Positions 1-6,252 of a stretch of 10,591 nt of DNA are shown here, piece by piece. Below the pieces are notes generated by a model, which ran no database searches, had not been told where the DNA came from, and saw only the letters and a list, made by a program, of their open reading frames with translations. Position 1 is the stretch's first letter; each line of letters opens with the position of its first letter. Made by a program: the position numbers and the translations under genes. This stretch comes from Methanocorpusculum sp. (lineage in GTDB: Archaea > Halobacteriota > Methanomicrobia > Methanomicrobiales > Methanocorpusculaceae): contig DALTVX010000053.1 in NCBI GenBank assembly GCA_029987395.1, positions 1-10,591 on the forward strand, written 5' to 3'.

Positions 1-262
1 AGAAAACCCGCGACGCGGGTTTTCCAGCATTTTCTACGCTGTCGTTCCGGCCACGCGGAGCCGATCAGGCGTAGCGTAGGAACGCGACCGAGGAGTGAAA
101 CGACGAGGTCAAGAGGACAGCGTAAGGAAAATGCGATTCGCGATTATTCGCGATTGCGTGCAAGCCGAAGGCTTGCGTGCCGCCTCAAGCGGATAAAATC
201 CGCTTGGGCTAATTCGCGGTGGGCTATCTCAGGTGTCCACACCTGACCATCCCCATCCCGAA
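1..262. repeat. Dense array of inverted repeats in a gene-free stretch
   Basis: No convincing reading frame lies here. The stretch is instead packed with foldbacks. Positions 2-12 and 14-24 form a perfect 11-bp stem. Positions 27-43 pair with 116-134 apart from a 2-base bulge, and within that arm 43-48 pairs with 79-84 and 86-89 with 107-110. Then come three simple hairpins: 160-166/170-176 (7 bp, loop GAA), 186-194/198-206 (9 bp, loop of 3) and 230-236/239-245 (7 bp on paper, about 6 with a 4-base loop). GCGATT occurs three times between 133 and 155. The first hairpin could end transcription of a gene left of the window. The rest could be a structured RNA, a small non-autonomous element, or an accumulation of intergenic repeats; I cannot tell which. 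Confidence 0.6.
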
Positions 263-293
263 TTAGATTTCCGCCAACACCACGTACCTCCCC

Positions 294-309
294 GAAGAAA
301 CTGTATTAG
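294..309 (+). promoter_or_regulatory. Possible BRE/TATA promoter for the gene at 336
   Basis: A purine-rich stretch (294-300, similar to an archaeal BRE) is followed by a TATA-like TGTATTAG (302-309). Transcription would be expected about 25 bases after the TATA centre, close to the ATG at 336. No Shine-Dalgarno sequence precedes that ATG, so a leaderless transcript fits. Confidence 0.35.
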
Positions 310-335
310 CTCCAAACTTCGTATCTAATACTGTA

Positions 336-1121
336 ATGCGTACACTCACCTTTCCTGTTCGGTCTCTAGGCTCCCTCCTCCCAACCGACATTGACGTATC
401 TGCTCTATCTGCATGGATCAGTGAGCGGCGCGGAAAAGAAACCGACCTCATCACCTGGCATATAGAAACGACCCTCAAGGATCAGCTCCCAACCGTCGAA
501 TCCCCGGCGGCAGGCGGCGATTTTTACACCGGCAGAATACTTGATGCCTGTGGTAATGTGGATGAAGGCCGCGTCACCCTCGAGTTCGATCCAAACCCCC
601 GGGAGATACTTGACGATGTCACGCTCGTCCAGACCATCCGGAAAAAATGCTGGTGGAGCCTCCCTTCCCCGTCCGCTCTTAATATCACCGACGCATACTT
701 CGGCGACGTCGAGGAATACACATCCGCTCTGTCTGAAACCGTCAGTTCACTCTGCCGAAGCATGCGGGATGCAGGCATTCCCGGGCATATCCTCACAACA
801 GAACATCCAGAAGAAATCGAACTTGAATACTTATCTGGAAAACGGTACCTCTGGGTCGTTGCGGGCTCCTCTCTTTCCACCATCCTCGAGATACAAAAGG
901 ACATCGTCCTCAAAAAAGGCGAGGTATCGCTTCTTCCCGATCTTCTGAACTCCTATGAGATACGAAACGTCTACCTCCAGGACGCCGACGAGGCATCCGT
1001 CCATGCAGTACTCCAGCATCTCGACCCGGAATATATCTATCTCTGCGGCGTTGGACCAGAAGAGGGACGCACCGAATACTGGAAAAAACTCGCCGCCCTC
1101 ACGGTCAAAACCGCCGAATAA
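336..1121 (+). CDS. Unrecognised soluble protein of 261 residues
   Basis: I do not recognise this protein. It has no signal peptide, no clear membrane segment and no cysteine cluster, so it is probably cytoplasmic. The middle is acidic (about residues 75-140). The last third alternates predicted strands and helices, with hydrophobic runs near YLWVVAGSS (about 171-179) and YIYLCGVG (about 234-241), as in a small alpha/beta domain. The ATG at 336 is the first standard start in the frame, and a TATA-like box lies about 30 bases before it. However, the frame stays open back to a TAG at 264, and the intervening codons look plausible for coding, so the family's natural start may lie further upstream. 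The next gene begins 43 bases after the stop on the same strand, so the two may be co-transcribed. It is probably a real gene of narrow distribution. Confidence 0.7.
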   Translation: MRTLTFPVRSLGSLLPTDIDVSALSAWISERRGKETDLITWHIETTLKDQLPTVESPAAGGDFYTGRILDACGNVDEGRVTLEFDPNPREILDDVTLVQTIRKKCWWSLPSPSALNITDAYFGDVEEYTSALSETVSSLCRSMRDAGIPGHILTTEHPEEIELEYLSGKRYLWVVAGSSLSTILEIQKDIVLKKGEVSLLPDLLNSYEIRNVYLQDADEASVHAVLQHLDPEYIYLCGVGPEEGRTEYWKKLAALTVKTAE

Positions 1122-1164
1122 ACGAAACATACTCAACACATAGCGCCTAATATCTTTACATAAC

Positions 1165-2064
1165 ATGTCTGCAAACGAACTGTATCGCGTTGAAGTCCGT
1201 CTCCAAAATGGAATAAATAGATTTTATCTTGTACGTGAACTCAACACCGATGCAAAAAAATTTGCGGCAACACGCATGATAAAATCCGGGTCAAAGCCAA
1301 CCAAAGCAGAGATAAACCGGTGCATTGGGCTCTACGGTTTTGATCTTGAGATGAAATGCCAAAATAAAGTGGCAAAGTTTCGTGCAGAAAAATTTTCATT
1401 CGAGCGGTATGGGGACGAGGATGAATACTATGAACTTGAACGGTTCCGATATCTCCTCTCCCAGGGGCCGCCGGAAGATATCGAATCAGAGATGGCCGTT
1501 CATATCGCGACCGTCGCACGATTGGTCGACGTGATCGTTACGCCAACCGAGGTCTCCCGCCTCTTTGCAACCGGTGAGATCCCGAAAGGAAAACGGCTTT
1601 CCGAGATAAATATCCTACAGAATCTGAAAAATGCATATCTGCTGCAGGGAAAAAAAGACCGCCTCACCGTACGAACAGTTCTTTTGCTCCAAGACGTCCT
1701 CACCCAAAATCTTGGATCCGTTTCCCTCTCCGCCGAGTCAAAAAAGTCTCTCGAGGAACTGATCACCTCCTTTGATCAAAAAATCAAAGAAAATGCTCAC
1801 CCCTTCGAGCAATGCTTCCTGTTTTACGAGGCATTCTCTCTCTTGTTCCCGGAAGAAGAGCTTCTTGGCGCTGAACTATTCTCGCGCCTTTCCACTGGGT
1901 TTGGATACCGTGTCCCAATCGGGTCATGGAATGAGATCATCAACTGGGTAAAAAAACAGAACGAGGTCCTCGAGGTCCAGATCCACCGTTCGTTTGCCGA
2001 TCTCACCAGAAAAAAGGTCGGCGTCAGACAAAAGCAGCTGGATTTCTTCGGCCAAAACCCATAG
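1165..2064 (+). CDS. Fic-fold-like protein with a lost catalytic motif
   Basis: The 299-residue product appears to be a degenerate Fic-domain protein. Active Fic proteins transfer AMP or another nucleotide group onto target proteins, using an HPFx(D/E)GNGR motif. By eye, residues 127-160 follow the Fic pattern of a TEV helix, a GK-x-L-x-E-I turn and an N-x-x-x-A-Y helix. Residues 212-229 follow HPIxxAxxxHYxFExIHP with exact spacing (H212 P213, F224, F228 P229). The catalytic histidine falls on F228, and the motif then reads PEEELLGA, so the anion-binding GNGR is missing; GY at 247-248 matches the usual end of the core. The usual inhibitory S/TxxxE(G/N) helix is also absent (around 118-124). 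Residues 1-105 are a charged extension I cannot place. The tail (289-295) resembles a PIP box. No Shine-Dalgarno is seen. It is probably non-enzymatic, acting by binding; the fold assignment is by eye only. Confidence 0.6.
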   Translation: MSANELYRVEVRLQNGINRFYLVRELNTDAKKFAATRMIKSGSKPTKAEINRCIGLYGFDLEMKCQNKVAKFRAEKFSFERYGDEDEYYELERFRYLLSQGPPEDIESEMAVHIATVARLVDVIVTPTEVSRLFATGEIPKGKRLSEINILQNLKNAYLLQGKKDRLTVRTVLLLQDVLTQNLGSVSLSAESKKSLEELITSFDQKIKENAHPFEQCFLFYEAFSLLFPEEELLGAELFSRLSTGFGYRVPIGSWNEIINWVKKQNEVLEVQIHRSFADLTRKKVGVRQKQLDFFGQNP

Positions 2065-2080
2065 ACAAAATTCTCCATAG

Positions 2081-2106
2081 CCCTTTTTTTTAATATTACT
2101 GTTTTT
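2081..2106 (+). terminator. T-tract terminator after the Fic-like gene
   Basis: A run of eight T (2084-2091) followed by a second T-run (2102-2106) lies just after the stop at 2064. Archaeal intrinsic terminators are typically such T-tracts, without need for a strong hairpin. Confidence 0.6.
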
Positions 2107-2142
2107 GGCTCTTTCTCGGTTTCCAAAACCCATACTCATATC

Positions 2143-2152
2143 CTATTAATTA
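2143..2152 (+). promoter_or_regulatory. Probable TATA box for the PhoU/TrkA-C operon
   Basis: CTATTAATTA sits about 40 bases before the ATG at 2187, predicting transcription from about 2170-2175 and a leader of only some 10-15 bases without a Shine-Dalgarno sequence. Its position just after a T-tract terminator supports a new transcription unit here. Confidence 0.45.
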
Positions 2153-2186
2153 AGTAGTCAGAACTCGCACTAATAAACACACTATC

Positions 2187-3374
2187 ATGGACCGTGACAA
2201 TCAACCGATCAATCTAAAAGACGTTCTCATAGAAATGAAGAACATCAGCGAACTTATGGTTGATCTGGCATACTCTGCCGTTCTTTTCGAAAGCCATCCT
2301 ATAGCAGATGAGGTTATAGATCTCGAAGAACGTATGAACGACCTCACCTATCAGGCACGCATTGCCAGTATGATGAGTGTGCGGCGCATTGAAGAGACCG
2401 AACCGATGAGCGGCCTCCTCCAGCTCGCTGAAGCCTCTGAGAGGATATCGAACCAAGCCGCTGATATTGCAAAAAATATCATGCGGCATGTTTCCTTCCC
2501 CGCAAATCTGCGCAGAGCCCTTCCCGATGCCGAGGAAGCCACCCACCGGACCGTTGTTATTCCCGGTAGTCCACTTGACGGTGCACGGCTTGGTGACATC
2601 AAACTTCAGTCCGCGACCGGCATTCGGATCATTATGATCCGAAGGCTTGGTCAGAGGATCTATGATCCCGACAAACACACCGTCGTTCGTGCCGGAGATA
2701 TTTTAGTTGGCCGTGGTCCTGAGTATGGATATCCTGATCTCTGTAAACTATCCGGTCAGCCAGTTCCAAGTGACGAGGAGGACGTGGTCTGTCCGATCAG
2801 CGACCTTGACCGTGCGGCTGCTCTCATGATCGAGATGAAAAACATCAGCGAACTTTCTGTGGGTCTTGCCTACACCGCTCTCCTTCATGACAATCTGGAT
2901 CTGGCAAACGAGGTCATGGCGTTAGAGGAGGAGCTCGACGAGATGCGGCTTCGCCTCGATCTGTGGACCCTTGAAGCAGCCAAACGGACCGAGGACGTGG
3001 CAAGCCTTCGCGGCATGCTCTACATGTCCTCATTTGCTGAGTCCATCTCAGATGCCGCAGGTTCCATAGCAGATGTGGTTCTTCGTGAGATCGAGGTCCC
3101 CCCGATCGTTCAGCGGATCGTTCGCGAATCCGATGAAGTCATCACCTGGCTCACGATCCAGGAAGGATCCATTCTTGACAAACGGTCCCTTTCTGAGTCC
3201 CGTGTTGGTACGGTGACCGGAATGGTCATATTTGCCATCAAACATGAAAACAAGTGGATATATCGTCCGGCAAGGACCGTTCGCTTGTATGCCGGCGATC
3301 TCCTGGTCGCTCGTGGCAGACTTGACGGCGAAGAAAAACTCTTTGACCTCTGCGGTCCGATACCGATGGAATAG
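2187..3374 (+). CDS. Tandem PhoU + TrkA-C (RCK_C) domain protein
   Basis: This 395-residue protein is two copies of one module fused head to tail. Each copy has a helical PhoU-like part followed by a TrkA-C (RCK_C) part. The repeat is plain: IEMKNISEL at 15-23 returns at 215-223, exactly 200 residues later, followed by LAYSAVL (27-33) and LAYTALL (227-233). RCK_C signatures are VVRAGDILVGRG (166-177) and LYAGDLLVARG (367-377). The architecture matches the COG3273-type archaeal proteins thought to regulate potassium channels or related transporters; RCK_C domains in other proteins bind small ligands, including cyclic di-AMP in several bacterial systems. No TrkA-N (Rossmann) domain or membrane segment is present, so it is a cytoplasmic sensor or adaptor. 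No transporter lies in the window. The next gene starts 25 bases downstream with a good ribosome-binding site, suggesting one operon. The family call is firm; the function is inferred. Confidence 0.85.
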   Translation: MDRDNQPINLKDVLIEMKNISELMVDLAYSAVLFESHPIADEVIDLEERMNDLTYQARIASMMSVRRIEETEPMSGLLQLAEASERISNQAADIAKNIMRHVSFPANLRRALPDAEEATHRTVVIPGSPLDGARLGDIKLQSATGIRIIMIRRLGQRIYDPDKHTVVRAGDILVGRGPEYGYPDLCKLSGQPVPSDEEDVVCPISDLDRAAALMIEMKNISELSVGLAYTALLHDNLDLANEVMALEEELDEMRLRLDLWTLEAAKRTEDVASLRGMLYMSSFAESISDAAGSIADVVLREIEVPPIVQRIVRESDEVITWLTIQEGSILDKRSLSESRVGTVTGMVIFAIKHENKWIYRPARTVRLYAGDLLVARGRLDGEEKLFDLCGPIPME

Positions 3375-3385
3375 ACGAACAAAAT

Positions 3386-3390
3386 AGGAG
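3386..3390 (+). promoter_or_regulatory. Shine-Dalgarno site for the RecJ-like gene
   Basis: AGGAG lies 8 bases before the ATG at 3399 in the short gap after the PhoU/TrkA-C gene. It is one of only two clear ribosome-binding sites in the window. It fixes this start and is what an internal operon gene needs. Confidence 0.75.
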
Positions 3391-3398
3391 TAAAAAAT

Positions 3399-5231
3399 AT
3401 GACAGATATCGTATACCGGCTTGGTCCGGGTTGTGAAGTCGATGACATTGTTGAAGGCAACATGTACATCGGCAAAGTCCAGGGTTTTGCGACCTTTGGA
3501 ACCTTCGTTCAGTTAAATGATACCACCAAAGGTCTCCTGCACAAAAGCAATGTGCTGACCGATAAAAAGGAACGCGATTCCATCGTCGTTCTCGCAAACC
3601 AAGTCAGACCCAATGGAAACATCGACCTTCGTGAAGTCGACCTTCGTGAAGGAAGTTATGAGACCCAGCTCATCACAAAAAAGGTCAACCTGACCCATCT
3701 TTCCGACCTTGCCACAAGGATCGGCAGAAATGTCACGATCGAGGCAGATGTCGTACAGATCAAACAGACCTCAGGTCCGACCATCTTTACCATCTGTGAT
3801 GACTCCGGTGTCGAGGATGCCGCAGCCTTCACAGAAGCAGGTGTTCGTTCTTATCCTGAAGTGAATCTTGGCGACGTCGTCAGAGTATTTGGTGAAGCGA
3901 CCCGCAGAAATAATCAGATGCAGATCGAGGTCTCCGGTATTCAGGTCCTCAGAGGTGAAGAGGCCGATAATGTTAGAAACAGGATCAACCGTGCTCTCGA
4001 AGCTCGTGCCGAACCACCCGACGTAACACCCCTGATCAAAAGTGATGTCATCGATGCTCTCTGGCCTGAGATGCGAAAACTCGCAAAGATCGTCCGCCGC
4101 GCTGTTCTTACCCAGCAGCCGATCATTATCCGTCACCACGCCGATGCCGATGGGATCTGTTCAGCCGTTTCGATCGAGACCGCAGTGACCCAGTTCATCC
4201 GTGACAATGGTGGGGATCCGGATCAGGACAACTTCCTCTTACGCCGCTCTCCATCAAAGGCTCCCTTCTATGAGATCGAAGACGTGACCCGCGATCTGGA
4301 CATGATGCTCAAAGATCATGTTCGCTTTGGCCAAAAACTCCCGCTCATCCTTCTAACAGACAATGGCTCGACCGAGGAGGACATGCCCTCATACAAGATG
4401 ACCGAGGTCTATAACCTTGACGTCATCGTAGCAGATCACCACCACCCAGACGACACCATCAACAAGTATCTCCTTGCCCACGTGAACCCGTATCATGTCG
4501 GCGGCGACTTTGGTGTCACCGCAGGAATGCTTGGAACGGAAATTGCCCGTCTGATCAACCCCGCGGTCGAATCCCGTATCCTCCACTTCCCCTCAATTGC
4601 CGGAGTGGCCGACAGAAGCGACGCTCCCGAACTCGACTCTTATCTTGCATTGATCGAAGGAAAATACACCCGTGAAGACTGCAAAGATATGGCCGTTGCC
4701 TTAGATTATGAGCAGTACTGGCTCAGATTCAACGACGGACGCGAGATCGTTCGAGACATCCTCAACATCAACAATGCGCCCGAACGCCATGTAAAACTCG
4801 TGAACCTTCTGGTCAGCGAATCAAACCTCGCGATCCAGGATCAGATGAACACCATGATGCCGCATGTCAAAGCACAGAAGCTTACCTCTGGTGCAAATCT
4901 TTTCCTTGCCGATGTCGAGATGTTTGCTCACCGGTTCACCTTCCCACCTCCGGGCAAATCCTCAGGCGAAGTGCATGACATCCTGTGTAAAAAGCATGTG
5001 GGCGAACCGGTCATCACCCTTGGTCTTGGTCCGGACTTTGCGGTCATCAGGTCCCGCGGTGTCATGATGAATATCCCACAAATGGTCAGATCTATGCGGA
5101 ATGAAATGCCAGGAGCAGGTATTTCCGGCGGCGGCCACTTAGTTGTTGGCAGCATCAAATTCGTCGAAGGTATGCGTTCTCAAGTGATCGAAAAGATGAT
5201 CGAAAAGATCTCTGAATTTACCGTATCGTAA
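3399..5231 (+). CDS. Archaeal RecJ-like DHH phosphoesterase with S1 and OB domains
   Basis: The 610-residue protein has an N-terminal S1 RNA-binding domain (about 18-80, with GKVQGFATFGTFVQL), an OB-fold nucleic-acid-binding domain (about 112-184), a DHH phosphoesterase core (about 240-410) and a C-terminal DHHA1 domain. Metal-site motifs are intact: HHADADG (246-252), D321 in LTDNGS, DHHH (346-349) and D405 in GVADRSD. GGGH at 577-580 is the DHHA1 substrate motif. This matches the archaeal RecJ-like group COG1107, expected to be manganese-dependent nucleases or phosphodiesterases acting on single-stranded DNA or RNA in repair or RNA turnover. Many relatives, as I recall, carry an N-terminal DnaJ-type zinc finger; none is present, and the good Shine-Dalgarno argues that the start is correct. 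A perfect 15-bp tandem repeat (3622-3651) duplicates five residues at the end of the S1 domain. It probably shares an operon with the upstream PhoU/TrkA-C gene. The exact substrate is not shown by the sequence. Confidence 0.88.
   Translation: MTDIVYRLGPGCEVDDIVEGNMYIGKVQGFATFGTFVQLNDTTKGLLHKSNVLTDKKERDSIVVLANQVRPNGNIDLREVDLREGSYETQLITKKVNLTHLSDLATRIGRNVTIEADVVQIKQTSGPTIFTICDDSGVEDAAAFTEAGVRSYPEVNLGDVVRVFGEATRRNNQMQIEVSGIQVLRGEEADNVRNRINRALEARAEPPDVTPLIKSDVIDALWPEMRKLAKIVRRAVLTQQPIIIRHHADADGICSAVSIETAVTQFIRDNGGDPDQDNFLLRRSPSKAPFYEIEDVTRDLDMMLKDHVRFGQKLPLILLTDNGSTEEDMPSYKMTEVYNLDVIVADHHHPDDTINKYLLAHVNPYHVGGDFGVTAGMLGTEIARLINPAVESRILHFPSIAGVADRSDAPELDSYLALIEGKYTREDCKDMAVALDYEQYWLRFNDGREIVRDILNINNAPERHVKLVNLLVSESNLAIQDQMNTMMPHVKAQKLTSGANLFLADVEMFAHRFTFPPPGKSSGEVHDILCKKHVGEPVITLGLGPDFAVIRSRGVMMNIPQMVRSMRNEMPGAGISGGGHLVVGSIKFVEGMRSQVIEKMIEKISEFTVS
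3622..3651 (+). repeat. Perfect 15-bp in-frame tandem duplication
   Basis: TCGACCTTCGTGAAG occurs twice back to back (3622-3636 and 3637-3651). It keeps the frame and gives DLREVDLREG at residues 76-85, at the end of the S1 domain. It looks like a recent replication slippage product. Confidence 0.9.
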
Positions 5232-5257
5232 CGGTAAATGCCCAGTTCCTCTTTTTT
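5217..5257 (+). terminator. Stem-loop plus T-run after the RecJ-like gene
   Basis: TTTACCG (5217-5223) pairs with CGGTAAA (5232-5238) across the stop codon at 5229-5231, and a run of T follows at 5252-5257. The gene after it has its own TATA box, so transcription of the operon probably ends here. Confidence 0.5.
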
Positions 5258-5294
5258 GATCCATGGATTTTCATTACGAGAATTATAACAACAT

Positions 5295-5303
5295 CTTTAT
5301 AAG
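5295..5303 (+). promoter_or_regulatory. TATA box for the small wHTH gene
   Basis: CTTTATAAG is a near-ideal archaeal TATA box. Transcription would start near 5322-5326, immediately before GAGGT (5326-5330), which sits 8 bases before the ATG at 5339. The transcript would thus have a very short leader that is almost all Shine-Dalgarno. Confidence 0.65.
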
Positions 5304-5338
5304 TTAGTAGATACTATACTTACTTGAGGTAAGTCAAC

Positions 5339-5590
5339 ATGGCAGAAACTAAAACAATTCTACAAAGATACAATGAAACGCAGGGCAAGATCCTCGGATA
5401 CCTGAAAGCAGGTGTATCCAAGGGTGGAAGATTCTTTAAAGCGAAATATATCGCACAAGATCTCGGTCTATCTTCAAAAGAAGTTGGCACCAATCTCGCT
5501 ATCCTCTCCGAAATATGCGATGAGCTGGATATCAGCCGTTGGAGTTATTCCAACAGTACCACCTGGATGGTAACAAGCAAAATACTATAA
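5339..5590 (+). CDS. DUF7123-type small winged-helix-like protein
   Basis: This 83-residue protein is built like a winged helix-turn-helix. A first helix, QGKILGYLKAG (about 15-25), leads to the core YIAQDLGLSSKEVGTNLAIL (37-56), and a beta wing ends in WSYSNSTTWMVT (68-79). The pattern of FK..YIA..LGLS.KEVGTN followed by W.YS.STTW.VT is one I recall from small archaeal proteins grouped as DUF7123, common in haloarchaea and methanogens. Their role is unknown; DNA binding is inferred from the fold. The gene has its own TATA box and a GAGGT ribosome-binding site, and stands alone between two terminators, so it is probably expressed on its own and well. No ligand or metal residues are evident. 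It may be a basal or global regulator, but nothing here names a target. Confidence 0.8.
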   Translation: MAETKTILQRYNETQGKILGYLKAGVSKGGRFFKAKYIAQDLGLSSKEVGTNLAILSEICDELDISRWSYSNSTTWMVTSKIL

Positions 5591-5612
5591 TTTTCTATAC
5601 CATCTCGACTAT

Positions 5613-5638
5613 CCATTTCTTTTTTATTTCCCCAATGG
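5613..5638 (+). terminator. T-rich terminator within a short inverted repeat
   Basis: CCATT (5613-5617) and AATGG (5634-5638) flank a T-rich tract, with an uninterrupted T-run at 5620-5625, just after the small wHTH gene. It separates that gene from the operon starting at 5681. Confidence 0.45.
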
Positions 5639-5649
5639 AAAACAACAAA

Positions 5650-5657
5650 CTTAATTA
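5650..5657 (+). promoter_or_regulatory. TATA-like box for the operon starting at 5681
   Basis: CTTAATTA lies 24-31 bases before the ATG at 5681, the distance expected for a leaderless archaeal transcript beginning at that ATG. No Shine-Dalgarno sequence is present. Confidence 0.5.
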
Positions 5658-5680
5658 CTGTTCCTTCCCTCTATGTTAGT

Positions 5681-5857
5681 ATGGCTAGTAAAATTATTGA
5701 GATAGTGGAAACCTTAGAATTTGTATCTGATATCGATGGAATAAAAGACTGTCTGATGGCTCAGCAGGGTCCTCATTGGTTTAATATCGATGTTCCAAAA
5801 GGTTCTGGTTTCAAAACAGGTGACAAAGTTCGTATAACTGTCGAGAGGGTCGACTGA
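5681..5857 (+). CDS. Unrecognised 58-residue protein, first gene of the adenine deaminase operon
   Basis: This short frame is easily missed by length cut-offs. It encodes 58 residues beginning MASKIIEIVETLEF, running through GPHWFNIDVPKGSGF and ending KVRITVERVD. The alternation of hydrophobic and charged residues suggests a small beta-rich domain. The final KTGDKVRITVERV resembles the last strands of small OB- or SH3-like barrels, but I do not recognise the family. Support for a real gene is a TATA-like box at leaderless distance, ordinary codon use, and tight spacing: the next gene starts 8 bases after its stop. Being first in an operon ending in adenine deaminase hints at a related or regulatory role, but that is weak evidence. 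Confidence 0.65.
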   Translation: MASKIIEIVETLEFVSDIDGIKDCLMAQQGPHWFNIDVPKGSGFKTGDKVRITVERVD

Positions 5858-5865
5858 TCAAAAGT

Positions 5866-6252
5866 ATGGAACGAAAAAATCAGCTGGTAATCGCAGCCGT
5901 TATATGTCTTGTTATCGGTATTTGCCTTATTCTGGCATTTGTTGGTGGGCCCTCCTTAACGGTCGGGACCTCGGTCTATGAAGACGGTGTGCTAAAAACT
6001 CCCGTCCATTACGATGGGGAACCCCGGGATGTCTGGTTCCAGTACAATATCTTCATGCAGGATTCCCTTCTCTCCTCCACGCAGGTCTGCGAATCACAGC
6101 ATGTTCTTGGAACGCTGACCAAAGGTGACTTCGATACCGAACTAAGAATAGATCTTGGTCCTGGCGAATACAAGGTGTTCATCTATGTTCTTGAACGGGA
6201 TGAAGGAACCAAACGAATAACCGGATTCATTCAAAATATTATCATCGCATGA
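5866..6252 (+). CDS. Small membrane-anchored protein with a beta-rich outer domain
   Basis: The 128-residue product begins with a short positive stretch (MERKN) and one strong membrane helix (about 7-27), so it is probably anchored with its C-terminal part outside the cell. Residues 30-128 look like a single beta-sandwich: GTSVYEDGVL, VHYDGEPRDVWFQYNIF, then DTELRIDLGPGEYKVFIYVL, a strand pattern typical of immunoglobulin-like extracellular domains. A lone cysteine (C75) is present and no lipobox is seen. I do not recognise the family. The start is 8 bases after the previous stop without a clear Shine-Dalgarno, and its own stop overlaps the start of adenine deaminase (ATGA, 6249-6252), which implies translational coupling in one operon. 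Why a surface protein would be coupled to purine salvage is not evident. Confidence 0.7.
   Translation: MERKNQLVIAAVICLVIGICLILAFVGGPSLTVGTSVYEDGVLKTPVHYDGEPRDVWFQYNIFMQDSLLSSTQVCESQHVLGTLTKGDFDTELRIDLGPGEYKVFIYVLERDEGTKRITGFIQNIIIA

Noticed and set aside
133..155. Repeated GCGATT units as the start of a CRISPR array
   Set aside because: The units are very short, irregularly spaced and lack spacers of constant length; no cas gene is nearby.
541..948. 135-residue plus-strand frame inside the first gene
   Set aside because: It is Ser/Pro/Arg-rich and overlaps the better-supported frame at 336-1121; it reads as an out-of-frame shadow.
2187..3374. PhoU phosphate-signalling protein of the pst system
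   Set aside because: The RCK_C halves and the duplicated layout differ from classical PhoU, and no pst transporter genes are adjacent.
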